A stretch of DNA of 64,000 nucleotides from positions 124,001 through 188,000 of the forward strand of contig NZ_JAENIO010000002.1 of the NCBI RefSeq assembly GCF_016595415.1, in the 5' to 3' direction. Both the position numbers and the translations under genes were made by a program. Shown one piece after another: positions 1-9,629 of the stretch (within the stretch, counting starts at the first letter, position 1; every line of letters begins with the position of its first letter). This DNA is from Roseibacillus ishigakijimensis (GTDB lineage Bacteria; Verrucomicrobiota; Verrucomicrobiia; Verrucomicrobiales; Akkermansiaceae). The notes beneath the pieces are model-generated. The model saw nothing but the letters and a program-made list of their open reading frames with translations, did no database searches and was not told the origin of the DNA.

Positions 1-89
1 GGACTTTTTCTTCGGCATCAAGTGAGAAAGGCCAGCTCCCGGCTTTGACGCGGTAGGTTCGAGCCGGGCTGGGGGAGTATCTGGAGGCG

Positions 90-314
90 GTGGACGCCTT
101 CTTGGCGGACTATGCGGCCCTCCCCGGGGGCGGCCCCAAGGCCTTGGGCGGCTTCGAGTTCCAGCCCGCCACGGTGCTCGCCGGCATCCCGGCCCTCAAT
201 TATCTGCGCGTCATCGGGGCTCCTTTCCAGGGCCTCTATTCCCAGTTGCACGGGCTTCGTCGAGGGCCCGACGGGTGGGCAGCCACTCAAGCCCGTTGTC
301 TTCACCCCTCGTAA
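90..314 (+). CDS. Possible small CDS or remnant at window edge
   Basis: Unrecognised. A GTG-started frame of 74 codons has strongly G/C-biased third positions as far as about residue 60, which suggests real coding on the plus strand. There is no convincing ribosome site. An in-frame TAG at 54-56 closes the frame upstream, so it could be a short gene, or the tail of a longer gene broken upstream. A separate plus-strand frame ending DFFFGIK with TGA at 23-25 may be the 3' end of a gene that begins outside the window. The frame converges on queC and overlaps its last 13 bases. No function is assigned. The rest of bases 1-301 shows nothing else I can support. Confidence 0.25.
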   Translation: MDAFLADYAALPGGGPKALGGFEFQPATVLAGIPALNYLRVIGAPFQGLYSQLHGLRRGPDGWAATQARCLHPS

Positions 315-961
315 GCTGTCGGATCAGCGAGCCCGGCCAAGGCAAAAGCCTCCTTGCGCTCCACACAGGTGCCGCATTTGCCGCAGTGAATCTGGCCCCC
401 CTTGTAGCAAGACCAAGTCTGGGAGAAATCCACTCCCAGTTCGTGACCCCGGGCGGCAATCTCCTCCTTGCGCATGGCGACGAAGGGGCGCAGGACCGTG
501 ACATCCTCGTAAGTGCCTGCAGCAATGGCCCGCGCCATGGGGGCGAGAAAGTCTTCCCGGCAGTCCGGGTAGATGGCGTGGTCGCCCGAGTGGGCGGCGA
601 TGACCAAGCCTTGCGCTCCCACGCTCTCCGCGTAACCAGCGGCCACTGCCAGGAGGATGCCGTTGCGGAAGGGGACTACCGTGCTTTTCATATTTTCCTC
701 TTCGTAATGTCCCTCGGGTATCTCTTCTCCCGATTTCAGCAAACTACTCGTGAAGAGCTTGTTCATGAAGGTCAGGTCTGCACTTTGAAAAGGCACCCCG
801 GCTTGCCCGGCTTGCCAACGGGCCAGCGGAAGCTCGCGTCCATTGTGCTTGGAGCCGTAATCCACTCCCAAGCAGGCCGCCACCTCGTGCCCCGCTGCCA
901 AGGTGTGCCAGAGCGCGACGGTGGAATCCATCCCGCCCGAGAGGAGAACAATTGTTTTCAC
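302..961 (-). CDS. queC: 7-cyano-7-deazaguanine synthase QueC
   Basis: This enzyme converts 7-carboxy-7-deazaguanine to preQ0 with ATP and ammonia, a cytoplasmic step of queuosine synthesis. The start is taken at GTG 961 because it gives VKTIVLLSGGMDS, with the ATP-binding PP-loop SGGMDS at residues 8-13, and a 219-residue protein of normal family length; the frame stays open upstream without family-like sequence. The C-terminal zinc site is complete, with Cys185, Cys193, Cys196 and Cys199 in the CxxxxxxxCxxCxxC pattern. The gene is divergent from the large secreted-protein gene at 1200, and the 238 bases between them must hold both promoters. No queD or queE is seen in the window, so the pathway partners lie elsewhere. 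Confidence 0.95.
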   Translation of the reverse strand: MKTIVLLSGGMDSTVALWHTLAAGHEVAACLGVDYGSKHNGRELPLARWQAGQAGVPFQSADLTFMNKLFTSSLLKSGEEIPEGHYEEENMKSTVVPFRNGILLAVAAGYAESVGAQGLVIAAHSGDHAIYPDCREDFLAPMARAIAAGTYEDVTVLRPFVAMRKEEIAARGHELGVDFSQTWSCYKGGQIHCGKCGTCVERKEAFALAGLADPTAYEG

Positions 962-1199
962 GGCGGAGACTCTTGGCTGTGGCTCGTCTTTTGACAAGAT
1001 TTGGAACCGCAAAAAAATGACCACCGGCGTCTTGAGGAGCTGGGTGGCAAGACGGGGAATTCCATTGGCTGCGTCTGCAAATGGAGAAAAAGCATGGAAG
1101 CAAAAATGACAAAACACGTCATTATGTGTCTTTTTTATTGATATTTAACAATAGTACTCTTTGGTAGTTGCGGCTGCGAGAATTGGCGCAAGAGAGAAA

Positions 1200-4130
1200 A
1201 TGAAAGCGAGAAACGGATTTAAGAAAAAAGTGGTTTTGTCCCTGGCGACCGGGCTATCGATCTTTTCAGTACCAGCATGGGCGCAAACCGTGATCATTGG
1301 GGCAGGGGTGCGCAATGGAGACTTCGAGGAGGATACGTCAACCACGGATAGCCGCACCTACGCGGAAACGCCAATCTGGGAAAACTTTGGCACCAGCGGC
1401 TTGGGCCAGGAAGACACCGCCACCCGCTTGAATCTGGCTTTCAACGGCACACGAAATTTGCTCGTCAGCACGGGGGACCATCGAATCGGAGGTCAAAATA
1501 CCAAGCACATCGTCTCGGCCGGGGAAACGTTGGCCTTCAGTCTGCAATGGCGTGATGCCTACATTTGGGGAGCGGATGATCAAATTGAGGTGCAGCTTTT
1601 CACCACCAGCGACAATACGGTCACCGGAGAACGGGCGGTCATCGGGACCTTTCGGGCCAGCGAGACGGTCGACCTTACCTATGAGCTGTTTGAGGGGAGC
1701 GCGCTCGCTAGCGCGGTTCATGCCGGGCGCGAGCTGTTTTTCCAAATCGGCGGCATTGGGGAATCGGGGTTCAGCCGGGTGGACAATGTCGAGTTGACTG
1801 GCACGCTGGCCCCGGACCCCAGCCTTTTTGTCATGGAGGGGGATTATGTTTTTGGCGAGCTGGTCCATCTGGAGGCCACCGATAGCACGTCCAAAACGAT
1901 GCGTTTCATCAATTATGGTGCCGAGAATGGTCTCCTGTTGGATGGAATATCCCTGAGTGATGATGCCGACGGGCATTACTCCATCGTCTCCGCCCCGGCG
2001 GCAGGGACGGAAATTGCTCCCGGGGCTTCCTTCGAGGTCGAAGTCGCCCTCACCGGGGGAGGTGGCTACGAGAACTACGAGGGGGAACTGGTCATCGACA
2101 CGGCTGATGACAGCTTGAACTTGACCTTGCCTCTGAGCGCCTCGGTCGTGACCACTGGCGACCCCTTCTATATTGTGGAGAACTGCTTCTTCGAGGAAGG
2201 GACCTCATCCTGGGGCGGGGGAGAGGCGACCAGCGGCTTGGCGAGCGCGAGCGGCATTCGCGTCCGCGGCGTGGGTGATGCCAGTGATGTCGAGGCCGAG
2301 AGTGTGGGGCAGGTATTCTCCATTGGAAATTCGCCTGATTTCAATCTCTCCGTAACTTTCGCGGTGGGTGATATCGAAGAAGTCAGTGGCCTGGCTCCCG
2401 ACGCAGCCTACAATGACCGGAGTTTCCACCTCTTGGTTTATGGCAATGAGGTCGGCGTCAATGGCGCGGTCAACGACAGCAAGAATGCCTCGGCCATCAT
2501 CGATCTTTTCTACTTTCCTGCAGGGAACGAGGACTCCAGCGAGGAGGGGTTCTATCTCTATGATGGGGTCAGCGAGAGCTTTGTCCATCTCCCCGGCTTG
2601 GGCACCATCGAGCCCTCGACCGGGCTGAATGAAGATGGCTCGCCGCCGCTCAATGTTCATTATTACCAATTGACGATCGCGGGAGAAGGATTTGGCACAG
2701 CCTCTGCCAGCTACGACCTCAGTATCTCGCAGGCCAATGACACCACGGTGGCTGCCACGGTGGAAGACTTGAATCTTTACCATGGACTGAACCCGATAGC
2801 GGCGACGGCCCGGGCGGTGGTGCTGACCACCAATGACGATGTCGCGGCCTCGGTGACCAATGCGGGCGCTTCTCCCGGGGCGAACCAGACTTCATTTTGG
2901 GTCGACGAACTTTGTGTGAGCACGGGAGCCACCATCCCCTTTGCCTTGACCCAGGTGAGCGAGCCCCTTCCTGCCTCCCATCACTTGCTGACGGGGACTC
3001 GTGAGGAGCTTGCCTTCACCCTTGGGAATGTCGGCTTCGCCAAGGACCTGACGATTGAAAGCCTCGATCCTGGAGACCCCAGTCTCTCGCTACTCAGCCC
3101 TAGCCTGCCAGTGACCATGGCTCCGGGCGAGGCGCTCGAGTTCACCCTGGCAGTGGATGCTTCTTTGGAAACGGCGACCCGGACAAATGAGGTCTCGCTC
3201 ACTTGGGCGAGCAACGACGATTCCGCGCCTGTCGGTTCTCTTTCCTTCAATCTGCAAATTCTCGCTCCCGAGGGCATCATGTTGGTCGATTACGACGACG
3301 GCCTCAACAATGGCATTCACGAGGCGTCTCTGCGCAATGGCGGCTTCGAGGACGATCCCGCTGGCACGACCTTTGGCGAAGCCAGTTTCTGGACCCCTCG
3401 ATTTGCGGAGGCCGTAGACGAAGTGCTCGTTTCGGATGCCGACCCGGCCACCGGCAGTGTGCACGGTGTGATTTCGGGCTTCCAGGGAGAAGGAAACCGG
3501 GCCCATCCGGCTAACATTTTCACCCTGTCGGACTGGATTATCCGCCCTGGCGATCAATTCGAGGTCACTGTGGACTGGAAGCCCGGCGTGAACTTCGTAG
3601 AAGGGGATCAGCTGCAAGTGGCGGTTGAGGTGTTCAGCCCTGACGGCACCGGATTACTTTACGATGCCACGGATCCCACCGGGGTTGCTTCCCGGGTGAT
3701 GAGCAGCCGTTTCCTGCCTACAGGGGAGACTGGCTATCAGAGCGTCACTGCCCTCTCTGCCCGGGTCAGCGAGACCTCCGGTTGGATTGGGGGGCGTCCA
3801 GTCCTGCGCTTTTTAACGGGTGGCACCCGGGATAGCTCGGCCCTCATTGACAACGTATCCCTGCGGGCCTTTATCCAGCCAATCAGGGAGGAATTAGTCA
3901 TCACCCAGCTTTCACTTGATAAGGAGAATGAGCAAGTGGGCTTGCGCTGGACCGATGCCGGCTACACCACTTACGTCATCCAGGCCTCGGCCGATCTGGA
4001 CTTTTCGGAACCGATTGAGGTTCCTCTCGATGGTTCCGAGGACAGCACAACTTACCCTGGAGAGATCGAGTTCTTTTTCGATGCCGCCCTCACTTCCGAC
4101 AAGCTTTTCTGGCGGGTCGCTGGCGAGTAA
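1200..4130 (+). CDS. Large secreted multi-module beta-sandwich protein
   Basis: Unrecognised as a whole; 976 residues from ATG 1200, chosen over TTG 1161 because it begins a clean signal peptide (MKARNGFKKK, then a hydrophobic core, then VPAWA with cleavage near residue 28). Three modules open with related motifs near residues 36 (NGDFEED), 325 (ENCFFEE) and 711 (RNGGFEDD), typical of galactose-binding-like jelly-roll modules. Between them are two Ig-like stretches resembling choice-of-anchor D/ASH domains, near 220-320 (FINYGAENGLLLDGISL, then APGASFEVEVAL) and 597-690. The last 75 residues carry a YxxxxSxDL motif and end LFWRVAGE, a terminal module also seen in other secreted proteins here. 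There are no catalytic motifs, so an adhesive or glycan-binding surface role is inferred. It is probably monocistronic, since a strong terminator follows. Confidence 0.8.
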   Translation: MKARNGFKKKVVLSLATGLSIFSVPAWAQTVIIGAGVRNGDFEEDTSTTDSRTYAETPIWENFGTSGLGQEDTATRLNLAFNGTRNLLVSTGDHRIGGQNTKHIVSAGETLAFSLQWRDAYIWGADDQIEVQLFTTSDNTVTGERAVIGTFRASETVDLTYELFEGSALASAVHAGRELFFQIGGIGESGFSRVDNVELTGTLAPDPSLFVMEGDYVFGELVHLEATDSTSKTMRFINYGAENGLLLDGISLSDDADGHYSIVSAPAAGTEIAPGASFEVEVALTGGGGYENYEGELVIDTADDSLNLTLPLSASVVTTGDPFYIVENCFFEEGTSSWGGGEATSGLASASGIRVRGVGDASDVEAESVGQVFSIGNSPDFNLSVTFAVGDIEEVSGLAPDAAYNDRSFHLLVYGNEVGVNGAVNDSKNASAIIDLFYFPAGNEDSSEEGFYLYDGVSESFVHLPGLGTIEPSTGLNEDGSPPLNVHYYQLTIAGEGFGTASASYDLSISQANDTTVAATVEDLNLYHGLNPIAATARAVVLTTNDDVAASVTNAGASPGANQTSFWVDELCVSTGATIPFALTQVSEPLPASHHLLTGTREELAFTLGNVGFAKDLTIESLDPGDPSLSLLSPSLPVTMAPGEALEFTLAVDASLETATRTNEVSLTWASNDDSAPVGSLSFNLQILAPEGIMLVDYDDGLNNGIHEASLRNGGFEDDPAGTTFGEASFWTPRFAEAVDEVLVSDADPATGSVHGVISGFQGEGNRAHPANIFTLSDWIIRPGDQFEVTVDWKPGVNFVEGDQLQVAVEVFSPDGTGLLYDATDPTGVASRVMSSRFLPTGETGYQSVTALSARVSETSGWIGGRPVLRFLTGGTRDSSALIDNVSLRAFIQPIREELVITQLSLDKENEQVGLRWTDAGYTTYVIQASADLDFSEPIEVPLDGSEDSTTYPGEIEFFFDAALTSDKLFWRVAGE

Positions 4131-4154
4131 GCACCAGTAGCTTCTTGGTAAAGT

Positions 4155-4208
4155 CCTTCCATCTCACCCGATTTTTGGTCTTGGGCGAGGTGGAGGGCTT
4201 TTCTGTTT
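4155..4208 (+). terminator. Rho-independent terminator after the large secreted protein gene
   Basis: The arms at 4155-4169 and 4183-4197 form a 15-bp stem with one mismatch and two G-U pairs around a 13-nt loop, followed by the T-rich tract CTTTTCTGTTT. It lies 25 bases after the stop codon at 4130 and just before the next gene, so it separates the two transcription units. Confidence 0.8.
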
Positions 4209-4269
4209 CCGGGAAAGAGGTGTTGATAGATTGGGCGAGTCGCCCCGTAGCTCCATCACCATTTTTCCC

Positions 4270-6618
4270 ATGCAGCATTGGCTCAAATTTTTCTTCATTT
4301 ACTGCCCGGGTGTGTTCTTGTTGAACGCGGAGGAAATCCGCTTCAATCAAGACATTCGTCCCATTTTGTCCAAAAAGTGCATCCAATGCCACGGCCCGGA
4401 TGGCGACAAGGGGCGCAAGGCCGACCTGCGGCTGGATACGGCGGAGGCGCCGGACGGCGCTTATCGGGTGAGTGATGGAGTGGCGGCCATTAAGCCGGGG
4501 GACCTCGCCGCTAGTGCGGTCTGGCAGCGCATCATCGCCGAGGCTCCCGACGACATCATGCCTCCCCCGGAGGAAAAATCCCATGTCAAGCCGCTTACAG
4601 AAGAGGAGAAGAATCTTCTGAAAGAATGGATCGAGCAAGGGGCAGAGTATGAAGCCTTCTGGTCCTTCGAGCCGCCCCGCGAGAGCGAGCCGCCCGCCGT
4701 GCAGCTGAGCGACTGGGCCACCACTCCTATCGATCGCTTTGTGCTCGCTCGCCTGGAGGAAAAGGGCCTGCAACCCAGTGAAAGAGCGGATCGTCGCACC
4801 TTGATACGGCGACTGACCTTTGATTTGACCGGGCTTCCGCCCACTCTGGATGAGATCGACGCCTTTCTTGCTGACGAAAGTCCCCAGGCCTACGAGAACC
4901 TCGTCGATCGCCTCTTGGCCAGCCCTCGCTACGGCGAGCACATGGCCAAGTATTGGCTCGATTTGGTCCGTTTTGCTGATACCAATGGAGCCCATCACGA
5001 TCACTACCGTGACTTCAGCCCCTACCGGGACTGGGTCATCCGGGCCTTCAATGACAATCTGCCCTACGACCAGTTTGCCAGTTACCAATTGGCTGGCGAT
5101 CTCTACGAAGAGCCGACAACGGACCAGCTGGTGGCCTCGGGATTCAATCGTCTACACATCATCATCGATGTCGGCACGGCCTTACCGGAAGAGAGTTTCA
5201 CAAAAAACGTCATCGACCGGGTCGCGGCGGTGGGGACCGCGTTCATGGGGCTCACTCTGGAGTGCGCCGTTTGTCATGACCACAAATACGATCCCATCAC
5301 CCAGCGGGACTTCTTTTCGATGTCCGCCTTTTTCAACAACTTCGATGGGGAACCTGAGACTGGTCGACGGGGCACCCCGGACTTCAAGAAAGGATTGCAG
5401 CCGCCCTACCTCATGGTGGGAACGCCGGATCAGGAAGCCCGGGTGGCGGAAATCGAAGCCCGGCTTGCCACACTGCCCCCCGATGCTCCCCAGCGGCCTG
5501 CCTTGGAAAAAGAGCGGGAAGAAATCCGCCAGACGTATCGTGGCGCGATGGTGATGCGAGAGCGGGCGGAGGCTAGGCCTGCCCACATTTTGATCCGGGG
5601 AGCCTATGACAATCCCGGGGAAGTGGTGCCCCGCGAAACCCCGCATTTCCTCCCTCCGATAGAGAAAGATGGCCCCAAGAGCCGCCTCGACCTGGCCGAG
5701 TGGCTGACCGCGCCCGAGAACCCGCTCACCGCCCGGGTGGCCGTCAACCGCTTCTGGCAGCAGCTCTTTGGTGTGGGGCTAGTGAAAACTTCGGAGGACT
5801 TTGGCGCACAAGGGGAGTGGCCCAGTCATCCCCAGCTTCTCGACCACCTGGCTCTGCGCTTCATGGAATCGGGCTGGGACATCAAAGCCCTGATGAAGTC
5901 ACTGGTCCTCACCGAGACCTATCGCCAACAATCGGCAGCACCCGAGGAGGATTTCGTCAGCGATCCGAGTAATCGTCTGCTGGCCCGGGGCTCCCGTTAT
6001 CGCTTCGATTCCGAGGTCATTCGCGACCAGATTCTGGCGGTGAGCGGGCAGCTCAACCCGGAGATGGGAGGATATAGTGTCAAGTTTCCCCAGCCGGAGG
6101 GTTTGTGGAAAATCGTCACCATGCCCTCGTCCTTTCCCCGCACCTTCCAGCCCGCCGAGGGAGATGAGATTTATCGTCGCAGTGTGTATTCCTTTTGGAA
6201 ACGGGGATTGCCGCCTCCGCAAATGACCATTTTCGACGCTCCCAACCGGGATGCCTGTGTGGCTCGCCGGGAGCGCACCAATACCCCTTTGCAAGCTCTC
6301 GTGATGATGAACGAGCGGGAGTATTTTGCGGCAGCCAAAAAGCTAGCCGAAGGATTGCTCACCCAGCGGGAAACCTCCCAAGAGGAGCGCCTCAGCCGAC
6401 TTTATGAGACCCTCACCGCCCGGGAGCCCGATGAAGAGACCCAGAGCCGCATGGAGAAGGCTCTGGCGGCCTTCCGGGAGCTCTACCGGGAGGATGAGGG
6501 CGCGGCTGTCGAGCTCTTCCCGGCCTTGCCGGATGCTGCCCAGCGGGGGGAATACGCGGCCTGGACTCTTCTCGTGCACAGCCTTTTCAATCTTGATGCC
6601 ATTCGCAATCGCGACTGA
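4270..6618 (+). CDS. PSD1-type cytochrome protein (PSCyt1-DUF1549-DUF1553)
   Basis: Secreted protein of the family abundant in Planctomycetes and Verrucomicrobia; biochemical role unknown. ATG 4270 is preferred over TTG 4231 because it gives a signal peptide (MQHWLKFFFIYCPGVFLLNA) and a 782-residue product. The cytochrome-like domain follows, with CIQCH (Cys37, Cys40, His41) in the context FNQDIRPILSKKCIQCHGPD. DUF1549 spans roughly residues 150-360 and contains the second CxxCH-type motif CAVCHDHKYDP (Cys332, Cys335, His336). DUF1553 fills the C-terminal third (NPLTARVAVNRFWQQLFGVG near 490, then NTPLQALVMMNE near 680). It is followed after 9 bases by a DUF1501 gene, the usual partner, and the two presumably act on the same extracytoplasmic substrate, perhaps polysaccharide-linked. 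It is paralogous to the C-terminal part of the protein at 49414. Confidence 0.93.
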   Translation: MQHWLKFFFIYCPGVFLLNAEEIRFNQDIRPILSKKCIQCHGPDGDKGRKADLRLDTAEAPDGAYRVSDGVAAIKPGDLAASAVWQRIIAEAPDDIMPPPEEKSHVKPLTEEEKNLLKEWIEQGAEYEAFWSFEPPRESEPPAVQLSDWATTPIDRFVLARLEEKGLQPSERADRRTLIRRLTFDLTGLPPTLDEIDAFLADESPQAYENLVDRLLASPRYGEHMAKYWLDLVRFADTNGAHHDHYRDFSPYRDWVIRAFNDNLPYDQFASYQLAGDLYEEPTTDQLVASGFNRLHIIIDVGTALPEESFTKNVIDRVAAVGTAFMGLTLECAVCHDHKYDPITQRDFFSMSAFFNNFDGEPETGRRGTPDFKKGLQPPYLMVGTPDQEARVAEIEARLATLPPDAPQRPALEKEREEIRQTYRGAMVMRERAEARPAHILIRGAYDNPGEVVPRETPHFLPPIEKDGPKSRLDLAEWLTAPENPLTARVAVNRFWQQLFGVGLVKTSEDFGAQGEWPSHPQLLDHLALRFMESGWDIKALMKSLVLTETYRQQSAAPEEDFVSDPSNRLLARGSRYRFDSEVIRDQILAVSGQLNPEMGGYSVKFPQPEGLWKIVTMPSSFPRTFQPAEGDEIYRRSVYSFWKRGLPPPQMTIFDAPNRDACVARRERTNTPLQALVMMNEREYFAAAKKLAEGLLTQRETSQEERLSRLYETLTAREPDEETQSRMEKALAAFRELYREDEGAAVELFPALPDAAQRGEYAAWTLLVHSLFNLDAIRNRD

Positions 6619-6627
6619 TTCCCACCT

Positions 6628-8073
6628 ATGAAAGCTCTTTTTCCCGAACAGGATTTCCTCAATCGCCGCCAATTTCTCAACACCACTGGCATGGGGCTGG
6701 GGGCGGCGGCCATGGGCTCCTTGCTCTCCCAGGTCCAGGCGGCCGGGGGAAAGGCCGGCGATGGCCCCCACCGGACCCCCAAGGCCAAGCGCGTCATCTT
6801 CCTTTTCATGGCGGGTGCACCCAGCCAAATGGATCTTTTTGACTACAAACCCGAGCTGGCCGCACGCTTCAAGGAGCCCTTGCCTCCAAGTGTGACCAAT
6901 GGCCAGCGGGTGACGGCAATGACCAAGGGCAAAGCCCAGCTCATCGCGCCGTCCATGTTCAAGTTCCACCGCCACGGGAAAAACGGAACTTACTTGAGCG
7001 AACTCTTGCCCCATCATGGTTCTATCATCGATGACATCTGCCTGATCAAATCGACCCAGACCGATGCCATCAATCACGACCCCGGAAAGACTCTCTTTTG
7101 CACCGGCAACGAGATTCCGGGCAAAGCCAGTCTGGGTGCCTGGTTGAGCTACGGGCTGGGTCGCATGAACGAAAATTTGCCTGATTTTGTGGTGCTGAAT
7201 TCCGCTTTCTGGACGGGAGGCACCAGCAATGTGCAAGCTCTCTACAGCCGCTTGTGGGGTTCGGGTTTCCTGCCCTCCAAGCATCAGGGAGTGGCCTTTC
7301 AGCCTTCCGGGGATCCCGTGCTCTTCTTGTCCAATCCCGCCGGGGTGACCCGCAAGGTGCGCCATCAGATGCTCGATTTTGTCACCGAGATGAATGAGAG
7401 CCACCTCGCCCAAGTCGGTGATCCGGAGATTCAAACCACCATCGCGCAGCAGGAAATGGCCTTCCGCATGCAGATGTCGGTGCCCGAATTGGCAGACTTG
7501 TCCGATGAGCCCAACCACGTTCTCGACCTCTACGGTCCCGAGGTTCACAAAAGCGGCTCCTTCGCGCGCAATTGCCTTTTGGCCCGGCGGATGGCTGAGC
7601 GGGATGTGCGCTGCATCCAGCTCTTTCACCGCGGCTGGGACCACCACGTGCGTTTGCCCAAGCAGATTCGAGGTCAAGCCTACGACGTCGACCAAGCCTG
7701 CGCGGGTCTCATTCAGGATCTCAAGCAGCGTGGGTTGTTAGAGGACACCCTCGTCGTCTTTGGGGGCGAGTTCGGTCGCACCACCTACTGCCAGGGCGAG
7801 TTGGCCCACGACAATTATGGCCGCGATCACCACCCGCGTTGTTTCTCCACCTGGATGGCGGGCGCAGGGGTCAAAGGTGGCCTCGTCCACGGCGAAACCG
7901 ACGAATTCTGCTACAACGTGGTCAAGGACGGAGTCCATGTGCGCGATTTCAATGCCACCATCCTCGACCGCCTTGGGCTCGACCACAACAAGTTGACGTT
8001 CCCTTTCCAAGGACTGGACCAGAAACTCACCGGGGTCAATCCCGCCCGGGTGGTGCGCGAGATTCTGTCCTGA
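6628..8073 (+). CDS. DUF1501 exported protein
   Basis: 481 residues with a twin-arginine-like export signal ([19 protein letters not shown] near residues 12-30) and then the DUF1501 domain, a sulfatase/alkaline-phosphatase-superfamily-like fold. Visible hallmarks are [24 protein letters not shown] near residues 51-74, a metal-site-like region around GWDHH, and [12 protein letters not shown] with [13 protein letters not shown] towards the C terminus. It lies 9 bases after the PSD1 gene and is almost certainly co-transcribed; this pairing recurs across the phylum. A hydrolytic role in the periplasm is inferred from fold and context only. It is closely paralogous to the gene at 47390. It converges on the SGNH hydrolase gene with 10 bases between stops. 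Confidence 0.92.
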   Translation: MKALFPEQDFLNRRQFLNTTGMGLGAAAMGSLLSQVQAAGGKAGDGPHRTPKAKRVIFLFMAGAPSQMDLFDYKPELAARFKEPLPPSVTNGQRVTAMTKGKAQLIAPSMFKFHRHGKNGTYLSELLPHHGSIIDDICLIKSTQTDAINHDPGKTLFCTGNEIPGKASLGAWLSYGLGRMNENLPDFVVLNSAFWTGGTSNVQALYSRLWGSGFLPSKHQGVAFQPSGDPVLFLSNPAGVTRKVRHQMLDFVTEMNESHLAQVGDPEIQTTIAQQEMAFRMQMSVPELADLSDEPNHVLDLYGPEVHKSGSFARNCLLARRMAERDVRCIQLFHRGWDHHVRLPKQIRGQAYDVDQACAGLIQDLKQRGLLEDTLVVFGGEFGRTTYCQGELAHDNYGRDHHPRCFSTWMAGAGVKGGLVHGETDEFCYNVVKDGVHVRDFNATILDRLGLDHNKLTFPFQGLDQKLTGVNPARVVREILS

Positions 8074-8083
8074 AGACGGCTTT

Positions 8084-9514
8084 TTACTCCTGCGGCCGCG
8101 CTTCCAGGCGCAGAAAGCCACGAGTCCTTTCGAGGGGGAGACGAGCTCGGAAGAGTCCGTCGCTACCCTCGGCCGGCAAGGTGACAAAATCGCTGAAGCC
8201 TGTGGCCAGGTCGGCGGTGGATTGAGGCATCAGAGTGACATGGCTGGAAGCGGGGTAGCGCAGCGGGTAGGCGATTTCGAGAAAGGAGTTCCCCTCCACT
8301 TCGACCTGAGTAGAAGTGATTTTTTCTGAGTCAGAGAGTTGAGGGTTGAGGCCCAAGGCAAATTCGAGCCCCGCCGTCAAACCGTCGCCATCGCTGTCAT
8401 CGTCCTGTGAGAGTTCGGGTAGAGAGTAACTGATGGCCCATGTCGGGAAGTCCATATCGACAGCCGACGGATCGCGTCGCAGTAGGGTGGTGAGCGCTTC
8501 TTCTGCTCCCAAGGGTCGCAGGGCGGTGCCGTATTTCTCGTTGAAGGCGCCGACGATTTCGTTAGCAATGAGAATTTGCGCCGAGGTGTTGGGATGAAAA
8601 TTCATCGAAAAAGGACCATCCAACCAGACAAAATTCAAATCGCCCTCCGCCGAGCCCGCATTGGCAAATGGCACCCCGTAGACGGAAAGGGCCTGCTCCC
8701 CGAGTAGGGGGAGGGTGGCAGAAAAAATATCGGCATAGCCAATCCCTCGCGACTGGGCGAGCTCCGCCAGTTGCCGGTTGAGTTCGCCGAAAAACGCCGT
8801 CGCCCGACCGGTCTTCACTTCATCAGTGGGGTGGGCTTCTTTGATGAGCGGCGTGATGCCCACATGGGGCAGATTCACCAGCACAATGGGCAAATCCGGA
8901 TTGAGTTCTTGCACCCGGTCAAGAATCGCAGCGGAATCAGCCAGATAATCGCTGATAAAATCGGCAGGAGGATTTCCCTCGTAGACGAGATGGTAGATGG
9001 AGTCCGCATCATTGCCACCAATGAAAAAGACCAGGCGACCCTCTGAGTTCGCAATTTGCTGCTCCATTTCGGTGAGCTCGAATTCGAAGTCAGTCGTTGC
9101 GAGGATGTCGGCAAAAGCCGCGAAATCCTCATCCTCCGCAATGAGTTCCAGCAAGGTCGCTTCATTATCCAAGAATCGTCTCAATTGGTTGATTTTCAGA
9201 CCAGGGACGGCCCAGTTGTGATCCTGGCGAAAGTAGAGATCGTAGGAGAAAAAGCTGAAGTCAGCAGTCAAAGTTTGCCGGGCTCCCAGGTCAAAATCAG
9301 GCGACCGTTCCTGATGAAGAATCTCGGCCCAATTTTTCACTTCTTCGGGGTCAAAGCCATCGCCATAGGTCTCACCGAAAGGAATGGAAATCTGGAACCC
9401 GAATTCCGCCTCATAAGCAAAAGTTAGTGAGTCTCCCAGCGTGATCAGCTCGGTCTGCGCGCTGTTTGGGAGCGATGTGGCCAGTAGAAAGGCGGCAGCG
9501 AAGGCTTTCATCAC
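8084..9514 (-). CDS. Secreted SGNH/GDSL-like hydrolase with calcium-repeat C terminus
   Basis: 476 residues with a signal peptide (MMKAFAAAFLLATSLPNSAQ). Block I is ITLGDSLTF with candidate nucleophile Ser29, block III is FIGGNDADS with Gly and Asn of the oxyanion hole, and the block V-like FSMNFHPN carries a candidate catalytic His but lacks the usual Asp-x-x-His spacing. The fold suggests an ester- or acyl-hydrolysing enzyme acting outside the cytoplasm; the substrate is unknown. After about residue 365 comes a DDDSDGDGL repeat of thrombospondin type 3 type, expected to bind calcium, then a beta-rich tail with SxxDL ending FLRLEARPQE, a module like those ending or interrupting other secreted proteins in this window. 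The gene stands alone on the minus strand. Confidence 0.85.
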   Translation of the reverse strand: MMKAFAAAFLLATSLPNSAQTELITLGDSLTFAYEAEFGFQISIPFGETYGDGFDPEEVKNWAEILHQERSPDFDLGARQTLTADFSFFSYDLYFRQDHNWAVPGLKINQLRRFLDNEATLLELIAEDEDFAAFADILATTDFEFELTEMEQQIANSEGRLVFFIGGNDADSIYHLVYEGNPPADFISDYLADSAAILDRVQELNPDLPIVLVNLPHVGITPLIKEAHPTDEVKTGRATAFFGELNRQLAELAQSRGIGYADIFSATLPLLGEQALSVYGVPFANAGSAEGDLNFVWLDGPFSMNFHPNTSAQILIANEIVGAFNEKYGTALRPLGAEEALTTLLRRDPSAVDMDFPTWAISYSLPELSQDDDSDGDGLTAGLEFALGLNPQLSDSEKITSTQVEVEGNSFLEIAYPLRYPASSHVTLMPQSTADLATGFSDFVTLPAEGSDGLFRARLPLERTRGFLRLEARPQE

Positions 9515-9629
9515 TCCACCCTAGCTTCTCCGCCTCGAAGCGCAATCTCCCTCTCTCTTGAGATTGGAGCAAGGAAAACCTATCGCGACAAAATCTTCTC
9601 CCTAGTTGAATGGCTCTGGTTGGGATGAG

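Noticed and set aside
6343-7695. A 450-codon minus-strand open frame
   Set aside because: It is antisense to the PSD1 3' end and the DUF1501 gene; no coding signature.
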